This document shows, one piece after another, positions 12,501 through 22,600 of a stretch of 64,000 nucleotides of DNA (position 1 is its first letter; each line of letters opens with the position of its first letter). Made by a program: the position numbers and the translations under genes. The notes under the pieces were generated by a model. The model was not told where the DNA came from. It saw only the letters and a program-made list of their open reading frames with translations, and did no database searches. The DNA is taken from assembly GCA_963383645.1 (NCBI GenBank), contig OY726559.1, positions 112,293,393-112,357,392 on the forward strand. The letters are read 5' to 3'. The DNA is from Muscardinus avellanarius. Taxonomy: Eukaryota; Chordata; Mammalia; Rodentia; Gliridae.

Positions 12501-15393
12501 AAGGCTGGGGGTATAGCTCGGAGGTAGAATGGCCCTGGATTCCATCCTCAGTACCACACACAAAAAAAATAAGAATAATAATAAAACAGGTTCTTTCTAG
12601 GTTGCAGATACCTTTCCTACAGGACTGTTCTAGACTTTTGTCTTGGTTTTGCAGTGCTAGAGACTGAGCCCAGGGTCTCATGCGTAAAGGCCAAGCGCTC
12701 GGCCACTGAGCTATGTCTCCAGCCGTCCGGGTTCCTCGGGACTGCTGGCTCCTCCCAGCCCCTTGCCCACGCCGCCCTCTGCCCTTACTCCTGCGGGTGT
12801 TAGCTCACACCCCGGATCCTCATGTGTTTCAATATCTCGCAGGAGCCCTCCTGGCCCAGATCCCGGAGAGTCCTCTCTGGCCAGCTGCCCTGCCCAGGCG
12901 CAGCAGCGGCTCTCGCCTGACAGCTGTGAGTACTCCCGTGCCAAAAGCTGCCCCTGGCTGGAGAAACGCCCCTCATCTCCCACGGGTTCCCTAAAGCCAG
13001 CTACGCCCAAAAAACAATCGCTTCACTGTGTGTCCAAGAAGAGTGGAGGGCACACTTGAGAAGAAGCACGGGTCGCAGGCTAGAAATGTCTTTTCTTTCC
13101 AGTGCACCCCCAAAAGGGAGACTTGGTGTATGCTGAGATCCAGACTCTTCAGCTGGGAGAAGGTATGTTTCCGGGAAGAGATTCTGTCTGCAAACGATAT
13201 TCATTCATCCATTCGGTCAGTCAACATTTACTGACCACCTCCCTTGTGCTAGGTATTGATAACTGGTACGGCGAGTCTGTCTGTGGACAAAACAGACAAA
13301 AATGTGGCGCCTAGATTGTAAAGAGAGAAGGTGTGCTGGGGATCCGAACAGAAAATAAACATCCCTCTGATCGATCCTGGGACCTCAATGGTCATCAAAC
13401 AGCGTGTGCAAATTTACAAGGGGGCCATGTCCCAACGAGCTGTCATAAATGGGGAATGTCCTACATTGAAAATGCCTCTAACCAGCATCCTGCAAGCCCG
13501 GCCTTATTCTACAGTGCGCTGTAGAGGGCCCGTTGTGAGCTCTGCCGAGTTCACAGCTGACCGGGAGCTGGAGCCGCCCCGAATCACCAGAGAGTATCAG
13601 ACTGTGTGTCAGCAGCCCAGGAGATGGTCAAAATTCAAAATGTGAATTTTACATTTCTACAGAACATGTATGGGTTTACACGTTTATACCATCGTAAAGT
13701 CAAACTGTTGTAAGCTGAATTTTTTTTTCTCTCTCTCTCCACACACACACAAGTATAGGTATGTATGTATGTATGTATATATATATATATGACAATTTGT
13801 ATTGGATACATATGTATGTATATATATATATGATCATTTGTATTGGATGCTAAAATGTGAATTTTATACTTAATATTTCTTACTTAGCTGGGTTGGGGAT
13901 TTTTATTCTGGAGCAAGTTTAGCTACTTGGTATGAATTGATCCTTTCCAGGCTTGCCTTTTTATATTTATTTATGTAAGTATTTACTTGTTTACTGACAC
14001 TGGGGATTGAACCCAGGGGCACTCTATCTCTGGGCTATGCCCCCAGCCCTATTTTATTTTTATTTGGAAACAGGACCAACCTAGGTTGCTGAGAGCCTCG
14101 CTAACTTGCTGAGACCGGCCTGCAATCCTCGTGTCTCAGACTCCCAAGTACTGGGATTACAGAAGTGCGCCACCACGCCCGGCAGAGGCTTGCTTTTAAG
14201 CTCTGTTCTAGCAGGTCCCAGGAAAGAGTAGGGCTTTAAAATAGGGCTAATCTAGCCCTAATACTTTAGAGTAGAGCAAATCTATTCCTGATACTTTAGA
14301 GTGAGACTAATCTATTTGTAATATTTTAGAGTAGGGCTAATCCTGATACTTTAGGACTGATTTTTTCCTAATACTTTAGGGCTTATCCAGCCCTAATACT
14401 AAAGCAATGTATTTCCGGGGCTTCTACAGCAGATGCCTCGTGGATTACAAGATCTCGTGAGCTCCAGGTATTATCCTGATGATTCTTACCTGGACTGAGG
14501 TAGTTTCTCCTCACCCTGTGTTCATCTTCGTCTTCAGCAAGTACCACAGTAAATAAATAAATTAATTAAATAAATAAATTAAAAACAAACAAACAAACAA
14601 AAAGGCCAGGTGTGGTGGCTCATGCTCGTAATCCCAGCATTCGGGAGGCTGGGACAGGAGGATCGTGATTCACAGACAGCTTCAGCTACTTAGTGAGGCC
14701 CTTTGCAACTCAGTGAGACTCTGTTTAAAAATAAAAAGTAAAAAATTGGGCTGGTAGTGTAGCTCAGAGGTAGAATGCCCCTGGGTTCCATCCCCAGTAC
14801 CAGGAGGAGGAGGAGGAGGAGGAGGAGGAGGAGGAGGAGGAGGAGGAGGAGGAGGAGGAGGAGGAGGAGGACGAGGACGAGGAGGACGAGGAGGAGGAGA
14901 AGGAGGAGGGAAAAGAAGTAAAGTTGCTCTGAGCAGTGTTGAGGGAGGGCTTTCCAGATCAAGGGAGTTTGAGAAGAACTCGCAGAGGGAGGGCTGAGCT
15001 AAGAAATGGTAAAAGAGAAAATCAGATGTGTTGCAGGATCTTTTGGGCACTGGGGGAGGCAAAACATGACAGCGGATGGGGAGAGGGCCCAGGGGCCCCC
15101 GACACTGGGAAATATGCCGGCACTCCAGGTTCTAACGCCTCCTCATTCCCAGGTTCAGCGGCCCCCTGTCCTTCGGCAGCTGCGGCCCCCAGGACAGCTC
15201 CAGAGGACCAGGTGAGCCCCATCCCCGCCGCCTTCTCCCCACCGCCACCTACAGCCTGACCCTCGCTCCCTTTCCTAGCCCTTTTTCTACTTTTTTTCTA
15301 CCGCAGCACCCCTCAGTCATCTACACCGAGGTGAAGACACAGCTGCCTGTTAACTCAGCTGGGGAGGTCAACTCCAAGGACAGGCCACGATGA
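1618..15393 (+). CDS. FCRL4: FCRL4, Fc receptor-like protein 4 (5' signal exons outside window)
   Basis: Seen: ten coding exons at 1618-1869, 4101-4355, 4805-5089, 6268-6555, 8442-8552, 11064-11091, 12843-12925, 13103-13162, 15153-15211 and 15307-15393. All junctions are GT-AG and phases match; the visible part encodes 501 residues. Order is four Ig domains, transmembrane helix, then a tail with ITIM-like LVYAEI and VIYTEV. From memory of the family, human FCRL4 is 515 residues with the same four-domain plan and near-identical stretches, such as SVAEGTGDTTFSWHRE in domain 4. Role (known): inhibitory receptor of memory B cells that binds IgA-type ligands and recruits SHP-1/SHP-2. The signal-peptide exons are not found in 1-1617 and should lie upstream. 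FCRL5 follows on the same strand, as in human. Oddities: the first human ITIM tyrosine is missing, and a SINE abuts the domain 2 donor. FCRL2/FCRL3 are the alternatives, but domain 2 and the tail fit FCRL4 best. Confidence 0.93.
1870..4100. repeat. FCRL4 intron (D1-D2): SINEs and an antisense L1 3' end
   Basis: - strand SINEs: 1981-2196, 2842-3016, 3069-3264 (type 2, with ggttcctggaagccc) and 3675-3860. An antisense L1 end is listed separately. 2200-2510, 3266-3670 and 3861-4100 show nothing recognisable. Confidence 0.7.
2510..2812 (-). mobile_element. L1 3'-end fragment, antisense
   Basis: Starts with a T-run then aattggtgcattgtagtcat, the complement of an L1 tail; the same tail occurs at 38355-38385 (gtgcaccaataaaa). 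It continues into a C-rich pyrimidine tract (ccccctccctcc repeats), the complement of the G-rich tract of L1 3' UTRs. Confidence 0.6.
4101..4355 (+). CDS. FCRL4: FCRL4 exon: Ig domain 2
   Basis: 255 bp, phase 1-1. It begins ETFILQAPHSVFEGDALVL; cysteines lie in LVLRCQR and GTYQCTG. NKS and NHS are potential glycosylation sites. The donor is GTAAG, but only GTAA belongs to the intron: the +5 G is the first base of a SINE that runs to about 4556. Confidence 0.93.
4360..4556 (+). mobile_element. B1-ID SINE abutting the FCRL4 domain 2 splice donor
   Basis: Left monomer starts gccaggcatggctgcgcacg directly after gtaa of the donor; right monomer ends ccccagtt. There is no clear A-rich tail or target-site duplication, so the insertion may have been trimmed. 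Confidence 0.85.
4805..5089 (+). CDS. FCRL4: FCRL4 exon: Ig domain 3
   Basis: 285 bp, phase 1-1. It begins ELFPRPELKATASQPTEG, as in human FCRL4; cysteines lie in VSLSCET and GSYGCGA, and NRS is a potential glycosylation site. The C-terminal half is GC-rich (GCGAGAVARGVHKRS), which accounts for several substitutions against the human domain as I recall it. Confidence 0.92.
5090..6267. repeat. FCRL4 intron (D3-D4)
   Basis: 5090-5580 and 5951-6267 are single-copy-looking. A - strand right monomer at 5582-5658 and a - strand SINE at 5755-5950 are separated by a (TTTC)n-type tract at 5659-5750. Confidence 0.75.
6268..6555 (+). CDS. FCRL4: FCRL4 exon: Ig domain 4 (membrane-proximal)
   Basis: 288 bp, phase 1-1. 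It begins GIPVSQVSMETQPPGDQAVE; cysteines lie in LVLVCSV and GYYCVADNGYGP, and NVT near the end is a potential glycosylation site. This membrane-proximal type is shared by FCRL2, FCRL3 and FCRL4. Confidence 0.93.
6556..8441. repeat. FCRL4 intron (D4-TM)
   Basis: A - strand SINE at 7183-7392 and a short SINE remnant at 7861-7903. 7560-7860 (agatcatgtcactcttctgt, then ttcagaataaaagccagc) looks like an ancient mammal-wide repeat of uncertain family. The rest shows no gene. Confidence 0.6.
8442..8552 (+). CDS. FCRL4: FCRL4 exon: transmembrane segment
   Basis: 111 bp, phase 1-1. It encodes a short stalk GTPGDRSS, a hydrophobic helix (roughly FAWVGVAAGSLGALLAAGLL, then FLCC) and a HWRES stop-transfer end. 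Exon ends are acceptor ctcag and donor gttcgt, a weaker donor than those of its neighbours. Confidence 0.9.
8553..11063. repeat. FCRL4 intron (TM-tail): SINEs, ERV-related segment
   Basis: + SINE 8861-9084; (TG)n 9146-9184; ERV-related DNA 9195-9598 and 9860-10065, split by (TTTA)n 9600-9652 and a - SINE 9653-9859; - SINEs 10205-10390 and 10650-10846; a short TTTAG repeat near 10908-10930. Confidence 0.7.
9195..10065 (-). mobile_element. ERV-related segment, copy A (interrupted by a SINE)
   Basis: Shares ordered blocks with copy B at 44570-45284: catgatgaaaag, gccagtcagagacaaag, acacgttcagagg, then after the SINE gcagggctctttaacaaaag and tttttctgggat. Orientation follows copy B, where a primer-binding site is visible. 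No coding frame is evident. Confidence 0.6.
11064..11091 (+). CDS. FCRL4: FCRL4 exon: juxtamembrane tail, 28 bp
   Basis: A 28-bp microexon between attttgcag and gtgaga, phase 1 to 2, encoding GDSFQKEKT plus part of the next codon. FCRL5 has a matching 28-bp exon at 54693-54720, which supports the call. It is too short for an ORF scan. Confidence 0.8.
11092..12842. repeat. FCRL4 tail intron: dense SINE cluster
   Basis: - SINE 11262-11494; truncated - right monomer 11697-11790; then + copies 11796-11935, 11936-12105 (type 2), an extra monomer 12140-12215, a copy 12250-12448, (CA)n 12449-12498, an extra monomer 12500-12560. 12640-12726 is a longer ID element on - that keeps the anticodon-side part (gcgctcggccactgagc). 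Confidence 0.75.
12843..12925 (+). CDS. FCRL4: FCRL4 exon: cytoplasmic tail, 83 bp
   Basis: Phase 2 to 1. Encodes RSPPGPDPGESSLASCPAQA followed by QQRLSPDS, matching the human PGPGESSHSICPAQ segment. Its end should carry the first tail tyrosine (human SLYVDV); here the sequence is RLSPDSL with no tyrosine. FCRL5 exon 56013-56095 has the same length and phase. Confidence 0.88.
13103..13162 (+). CDS. FCRL4: FCRL4 exon: ITIM LVYAEI
   Basis: 60 bp, phase 1-1, acceptor ctttccag and donor gtatgt. Encodes HPQKGDLVYAEIQTLQLGE; LVYAEI fits the ITIM consensus (V/I/L-x-Y-x-x-V/I/L) and matches human LVYSEI. Expected to recruit SH2-domain phosphatases. Confidence 0.92.
13163..15152. repeat. FCRL4 tail intron: ancient repeat, minisatellite, SINEs, (AGG)n
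   Basis: 13198-13420 (tcaacatttactgaccacct) looks like an ancient mammal-wide repeat. TA/GTAT simple repeats 13758-13830; - SINE 13997-14181; minisatellite 14244-14402; (TAAA)n-like 14549-14600; + SINE 14607-14801 leading into (AGG)n 14802-14910. 14911-15152 is single-copy-looking. Confidence 0.7.
14244..14402 (+). repeat. 30-bp-period minisatellite
   Basis: Three full 30-bp units start at 14244, 14274 and 14304, each ending with a close variant of ctgatactttagagtg; shorter degenerate units follow to 14402. The unit is not a recognised SINE part. Confidence 0.75.
15153..15211 (+). CDS. FCRL4: FCRL4 exon: tail linker, 59 bp
   Basis: Phase 1 to 0. Encodes an alanine/proline-rich linker GSAAPCPSAAAAPRTAPEDQ, where human has an acidic, serine-rich linker; the end (RTAPEDQ against human RTLLEDK) aligns. 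An AG at 15127-15128 is a possible alternative acceptor, but it would change the exon length. Confidence 0.8.
15307..15393 (+). CDS. FCRL4: FCRL4 last coding exon: ITIM VIYTEV and stop
   Basis: Encodes HPSVIYTEVKTQLPVNSAGE then VNSKDRPR and TGA at 15391-15393. VIYTEV is the membrane-distal ITIM (human VVYSEV). The C-terminal NSAGE and SKD residues align with human NSAGKISSKDEES, so the end is natural. Confidence 0.92.
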   Translation, partial: HPSVIYTEVKTQLPVNSAGEVNSKDRPR

Positions 15394-18300
15394 AAATGTC
15401 TCACTTCAGCGGGGTGTGGGGGCACACGCTTGCCATCCCAGCATTCAGGAGGCTGAGACTGGAGGATCGCAGTTCTCGGACAGCCTCAGCTACTTAGTGA
15501 GGCCCTCTGCAACTCAGTGAGACCCTGTTTCCAAATAAAGAATAAAAAAATAGGGCTGGGGTGTAGTTCGGAGGTAGAATGCCCCGGGGTTCCATCCCCA
15601 GTACTGCACACATACACACACACAAAAAAAAAATCCTACTTCTGTGATGAGCCTCGGCCATAGCCCCAGGCCCTTGGAGGGAAGGACCTGGGACGTCCCT
15701 GGGCTCTGAAGCAGTGAAGGGCCGGCCTCAGAGTCTTTGCTAAAATGACCCGGATCCAGAGTTTGGAGATGACCTGTGCACCTGCTCTGGACCTGAATTC
15801 ATGTGTTCCCTTGAATCTGATGCAAAGAAGGTAAATAAGGAAAGAAAAAGACCGCCCATGGAAACAGAAGCATCGCCAGGCATGGTGGCACACACCTGGA
15901 ATCCCAGGACTTGGGAGGCTGAGACAGGAGGATCCAGGTTCAAGGCCAGCCTCAGCAACAGAGTAAGATTCTCAGCAACCTAGTGATACCCTGTTTCAAA
16001 ACAAAAAACAATGCAAATAAGAATAGAAATAAAAATAAAAAGCTGACGGTGCCAGATGTGATAGAAAACACCTGTAACCCCAGTATTTGGGAGGCTGAGA
16101 CAAGACGTCACAGGTTTGAGGCCAGCCTCCACAAGTTAGTAGATTAAGTGACAGATGGGGCTTGAAGTGATGGGAAGAGGGACCACGGGCAGGGTGTCAT
16201 GGATACCCCATTTCTGAAGCTGGGTGGTGGGTTCACTGTGAAGGAAAGGGGCTTATATTGTTCCCTGCTTCTGCATGGTTTGTAATTTTCTATAATAAAG
16301 AGATTAAAATATTTAGACCCAGAGTTCTTCCTCATTTGTCACCCCAGGACTCCCCCATGGATTTCTATTTTTGTTTCGTTTTCAGGTTGCTGGGATTGAA
16401 CCCAGGGGTGTTCTACCTCTGAGCTATACCCCAGCCTGATGTGATTTTGAAATAGGGTCTTGTTACATCACTGAGGGTTTCACTAAGTTGCTCAGGCTGA
16501 CCTCGAACCCGTGATCCTCCTGTCTCAGCCTCCCAAGTGCTGCTGGGATTCTCATCCCCCTCCCAGGAAAAGCCGGAGTCTAAAGGGGTCTACAGGGCTC
16601 CACCCGGCGATCTCCCTTTGGCCTCTCCACCCGGACCTCCAGTCATTTTCTGTCACTGCGCACAGCATCCTGCTTGCAGGTTAGTTTTTTTTCCCTCTTT
16701 CTTTTTTACAGTACTGGGGGTGGAACCCAGGGGGCATCCTGCCTCCAAGCTCCTACACCCCCAGCCCTAATTTTTATTCTTTTTTTTGAAACAGGGTCTC
16801 ACTGAGTTGCACAGGGCCTCACTAAGTAGCTGAGGCTGTCCTTGAACTCAGATCCTCCTGACTCAGCCTCCTGAAGGCTGGGATTACAAGCGTGCGCGCC
16901 ACGCCCGGGGTGCTAGCAGTGTCCTGCACAGTGCGCAGATGCCTTGATAGCCCTGCACAGGCAGCTCCGCCTGCCCAGAACCCTGGGCTGCATGCAAATT
17001 TAGAAACGACTCCCCAACCTCAGCACCTCCCATCTCTCTTAACTGCTTCCCAGCATACCATACAGCGCACTTACTTATTATGATTCTTGTATTCCACCCT
17101 TCTAGAAAGTTCCAGCCGGGCGTGGTGGCGCACTCTTGTAATCCCCGCGCTTGGGAGGCGGAGACAGAAGGATCACGCAGGTTCAAAGCCAGCCACGCTG
17201 GCTTAAGAGACCCTGTTTCCAAATAAAAAAAAGTATAAAATAGGTCTGGAAGTGTAGCCCGGAAGTAGAAGGGTTTCCAGGAACCCCAGTACCACCAAAA
17301 AAAAAAAAAAAAAAGTTCCTTAATGGCAACCTTTCTTTTTATTTGTTTACTAATATATCCCAAAAGCCTAGAACTGTGCCTACTACATAGCAGGTGCTTG
17401 ATACCTATTTTTGAATGAAAGGACGACGGATTCCAGTGAGGAGAATTGTTTTTCCTTTCCGTGGTGGAGGGATCCCACGTAAGCCGTCTGCTGCCTCAGG
17501 GGAAACCGCCCCAGGAAGGATGTGGTCCTCCATCGAAGGCTCAGGCCCAGCCTCTGTCTGTCGGGGTGGGCCCTTGGCAGCTGTAAGAGGTAAAAATTAG
17601 ATCCATAAAGAGATCGTTTCCATGTTGTGGAGAAGCAGCAAGTCATGCACTCAGCCTGCGTGTCGGGGACGAGGATACTAACAGCTGCAGCAGCTGACCC
17701 CAGATAGCTCAGGAGCTCTGCATGACACAGTCCCACCTCTTGGCTGAGGGTCTGACACACACGGTCTCCAGGGACCCAGGGTCATTGCATCTCACAGTGG
17801 TGCCATTTTCCAGACTCCAAATCCTCTGCAAAAGGAGAGAGTTTGAAGGTGACCCAAGAGTCTGCCAGGGCCAGCCCTGAGAGCGGCAGGCATCCCTTCC
17901 CCACCGTGCACCAGACAGACCTCGGCCACAGTCCAGGTGGGAAAACGGCCCTGCTGTAGACCCAGGAATCGGAGGCGGCAGGGCTGGGTCAGCGACTGCT
18001 CAGGCTACGCTGAGCCGAGGAAAGCTTTGAGGACAGTTTTCCAGAACAGATAGCACACAGAGGAAACGCTGCCATGTGGAACCAGGAAAATTCTGAACTC
18101 AAATCCAGGTCCTCGGTTAGTAGCTTTGTGGCCTTAGGTCGCTCAAACTCTCCCGAGCTACTTCTCAGCTCTGAAACTTGTTGCGAGGATTAAATGTGTA
18201 AAATCTTAAGCACGCGAGCCGGGCGTGGTGGCGCATGCTTGTAATCCCAGCATTCCGGAGGCTGAGACTGTGGAGGATCGTGGTTCAAGGACAGCCTCAG

Positions 18301-18418
18301 CTACTGAGTGAGGCCCTTTGCAACTCAGTGAGACCCTGTGTCAGAATAAAGAATAAAAAACTAGGGCTGGAGGTGTATCTCAGAGTAGAATGCCCCTGGG
18401 TTCCATCCCCAGACTTGC

Positions 18419-18470
<52 letters not shown>

Positions 18471-18857
18471 GTATACATTCTACATTCAGACTGTGCTTGG
18501 TGCCCTCTCCCACCCCTCACTTGATATATTTAAGTATGTTTAAATATTATATTTAATAGTATAATTAAATATTATATTTTAAAACATATTTAAATATTAT
18601 ATATATTTGGTTCTGGGGATTTTTTTTTTTTTTTTTTTTTTTTTGCGGGTCTGGGGATGGAACCCAGGGGCATTCAACCTCTGAGCTACACCCCCTGCCC
18701 TATTTTTTTTATTCTTTATTTTGAAACCGAGTCTCACTGAGTTGCAGAGGGCCTCACTAAGTAGCTGAGGCTGTCTCTGAACCGTGATCCTCTGGTCTCA
18801 GCCTCCCAAATGCTGGGATTACAAGCGTGTGCCACCACACCTGGCTGGTTCTGGGGA

Positions 18858-18904
<47 letters not shown>

Positions 18905-19380
18905 TAAAATCTCTAAAGCTAAGTGTGAACTTGGGATAGGATGTGAAAGCATGCCTCACCCAATGGCTGTTTAAGAGTCACAGAAAGAGGAAACTCAAGA
19001 TAAATATATCACTGATATTTATGCAAAAAAGCCCTGGGTCAGCTGACTTCCCAGAGGCATGGAAAGTTATTACCCCAAACATTTACATGCGCTGGAGGAG
19101 CAAGGGAAAATCCTCACACCACTTAGCTTCTACTACTTTCTGGTTTAAAAATGAGGATCTTCATTGGAAAAGGAAGTCAGCACCCCCACCCCACCCCACA
19201 ACGCACGCACACCAGAAAGAACACATTTCCGCAAGCCACAGCTTTGCCCAGGAAGCTGCCCAGGGGCTATAAAGAATAGAACAGAATTAGACCCAAACAG
19301 ACTACATATTTGTGGGGCCTGGTACAAGATGAAAATGTATAATCCCTTGTTCAAAAGCAAGGGGGGATAAAGGTACCATT
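15394..19380. repeat. Intergenic block 1 (FCRL4 3' side)
   Basis: + SINE 15405-15625, + half copies 15872-16010 and 16048-16140, - SINEs 16385-16545 and 16708-16910, + type 2 SINE 17114-17310, + SINE 18221-18420 followed by (GAAA)n 18421-18470, - SINE 18620-18845, (AC)n 18861-18901. 17320-18200 and 18910-19380 are single-copy-looking; no gene seen. Confidence 0.65.
16294..16299 (+). promoter_or_regulatory. Candidate FCRL4 polyadenylation signal
   Basis: AATAAA about 900 bp after the FCRL4 stop, in AT-rich DNA that resembles the 3' end of an old L1. It is the first good hexamer on this strand not inside a SINE tail. Use by FCRL4 is an inference. Confidence 0.35.
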
Positions 19381-19565
19381 AAAAGTACCAATCCAGTTGT
19401 GGTGGCGCGCGCTTATAATGCCCGCGCTTGGGAGGCTGAGACAGGAGGATCGCACAGGTCTGAAGCCAGCCTCAGCTACTTAGTGAGACCCTATTTCCAA
19501 ATAAAATATAAAATAGACTGGGGTGTGGCCTGGAGGTAGAAAGCCTCTGGGTTCCACCCCCAGTA

Positions 19566-19610
<45 letters not shown>

Positions 19611-22600
19611 TACTAGACTAACTGGGTGTAGTGGTGCCCACTTGTAATCCCAGCATTTGGGAGGCTGAGATAGGAGGATCCCAGTTCACAGACAGCCTCA
19701 GGTACTTAGTGAGGTCCTTTGCAACTCAGTGAGACCCTCTTTCAAAATAAAGAATAAAAAATAGGGCTGGGGGTGGAGCTCAGAGGTAGAATACTCCTGG
19801 GTTCCATCCCCAGTATTACAAAAAAAAAAAAAGTTGTAGACAGCAAAATTGAAGGTTCGAGGACAGCCCTTTTTATTTTTATTTTGAAACAGGATCTCAT
19901 TAAGTTGCTGAGAACCTTGCTTAAATTGTTGAGACTGGCCTCGAACCTGCAATCCTCCCGTTTCAGCCCCCCAAGTGCTGGGATTACAGGTGTGTGCCAC
20001 CACGCCTGGCTTCCTGATCATCTTTATATTTTGCTATGCCAATTTTGCCTGCAAATATACAGGCATTCAATTAACAGGTGGGATCATCAAAATCAGACAA
20101 TTCCTGTCTTATAGCTGTACACACATCTGCAATTTTTAAAATCAGATCAGTAGAAATGCCGCAATTCTTTTCTTTTCTTTTTTTATTATTTGTTAGAGGG
20201 ATTGAACCCAGAGGCATTTTACCTCTGAGCCACATCCCCAGCCCTATTTATTTTTTGTTTTGAAACTTTGTGATCGCTTTGGGTCTCCCCAGAGCTCCGT
20301 GGTCATGGGGTATAGCAAGTGGATTTGCAAACAGGAACACATACTGCAGGTACCTCCTCAACTCAAGCCTAGACAATTGTTCCCTTGAGAGACCTCACGT
20401 ACCAAGCACAAGTTTCGAGCTAAAATTACTAACTTCAAGACAGCAACGGCAGAGCCTTGAACCACGCTCAGGATCTTCTGAGTTCGGTTCCTCTGAACAG
20501 ATCACATCTCACGAAGCCAGCTGTAAAAACTGGATATGGAGTTATAAAACGCTAGTGAGAGGCCTTGCCAGTGGAGAACCGGCCTTCGACCACCAAAAAG
20601 GCCCCAAACAAGTCCTAATCTCTCTTTCTACCAATTCTGTAAAACAGCCGGGCGTGGAGGCACACACTAGTCATCCTAGTACTTGGAAGGCTGAGATAGG
20701 AGGATCACAGGTTCGAGGTCAGCCTCAGCAGCTTAGTGAGGCCCTCCACAATTTAGTGAGACCCTGTTTCCAAATAAAATATAAAATAGACCCTTTTAAA
20801 GAAAACCGTGTTTTGTTTTGTTTTGTTTTGTTTTCAATACTGTGGATGGGACCCAGGGGCATTCTACCTCCAAGCTTCACCCCTAGCCCTATTTTTCATT
20901 CTTTATTTTGAAACAGGGTCTCCCTGAGTTGCAAAGGCCCTCACTAAGTAGCTGAGGCTGTCCGTGAACTGCGATCCTCCTGTCTCAGCCTCCCAAGGGC
21001 TGGGATGACAAGCGTGCGCCACCGCGCCCGGCTGAAAACTGTGGAATCTTCCAGCAGAATTTTTATAAATCTTCCTTCCTGTACGGCTCAAGAAGATTGG
21101 AGCTACAAAATACACATTGAAAAAGTAAGTGGTGTGCACTATGACTAGAGCAAAGGCCCAGGAACACTGACATAAAATCAAAGGAGCTGGACCCCAAAGA
21201 TGGTGTACTGCATGGATTCTTCAGAATGGGCAAATTTGGAGAAAGAAAGTGAATTGCTAGTAACTGGTTTGGGGAACTATGGGCAGGAGTTGAGATGAAC
21301 TCAAAATGGGCTCTGGGTTCTTTTGGGGATAAAGGGAAAGTTCTAAAATTAGATTATAGTGGCCTGTCTCAGGGGTGGGAACATCTAGTTCAGTGATAAA
21401 GGCCTAGCATGAATGAGGCCCTGAGTTCCCAGCATTTCAAAAACATAAAAATTGATAAGATAGCTGGGCCTGATGGTGCATACCTGTAATACCAGTACTT
21501 GGGAGACTGAGACAGGAGGATCACAGGTTTGAAGACAGCCTCAGCAAATAGTATAATTCTTAACAAACTAGTGAAATTCTGTTTCAAAACAAAAATAAAA
21601 TAGGGCTGGGAGTGTAGGTTGGAGGTAGAATGCCCCTGGGTTCACCAGTACCACCAAAAATTAAAATTAAAATAAGATAAAATTAAATTATAATATAAAC
21701 TAATGTATTTGTTTCATGGTGCTGGATATGAAACCCAGGACCCCACCTACACACGCTAGACAAGTACTCGACCACTGAGTTACCTCCCCAACCTAAAACT
21801 CGGGCCATTAAAAAGTATACTTTGAAGCAGGATACAGTGGGATTATGCCTATAATTTCAATACTTGAGAGGCTGAGACAGGAGGATGGCAAATTCAAGGC
21901 CAGTTCATGGTAACCTAATGAGACCGTTTCCAAATTAAAAAAAAAAAAATTTAAAGGCTGGGAGTGTATCTCAGAGATAGAGCTCTACCTTGGTACCACA
22001 CACACACACACACACAAAAAGTATCTCTCAATGGAGCTGTTAGGTGTATATTCATTCACACAGTTATATTTGTGGGGGGGGTGGAACTCAGGGACATTCT
22101 ACCTTCGTGCTATACCCATCCCTATTTTTTTATTCTTTATTTTGAAACAAGGTCTAAGTTGCAAAGGGCCTAAGTAGCTGAGGCTGGCACGAACCTGCGG
22201 TCCTCCTGTCTCAGCCCCCCAAGTACTGGGATGACAAGCGTGCGCCCCACACGGCTCAATGTTCATTTTTAAATCTCAGAGCACCAAGTTCCCTTTCCTG
22301 TCAGCTGAACAGGCCCTTAGCAGTTGCTCTTGAGTGGGAACGATCCAGCCACACACCACCAGGTCTGGCTCGTTTTCCACGTTTATCAAATGAAGATAGC
22401 ACTAGCTACCCAAGAGAACACCGCCTGTGTTACTTCACCGTTTAACTGTTTTAGCATTGGTGCAAAGACTAAAGAGGAAGAATTCACAAAGCCCCTGATG
22501 GGTACTGGACCACAGAATCTCCAGTATATATACCTATGGTTGGGATAAGGATCAGCTCACAACAAAGACGTAGCGGCTATATTCGACTTTCTGAAACCAA

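Noticed and set aside
12640..12726. Possible tRNA gene
   Set aside because: It is a diverged ID SINE derived from an alanine-type tRNA, with no intact acceptor stem or cloverleaf; the same applies to 21705-21800.
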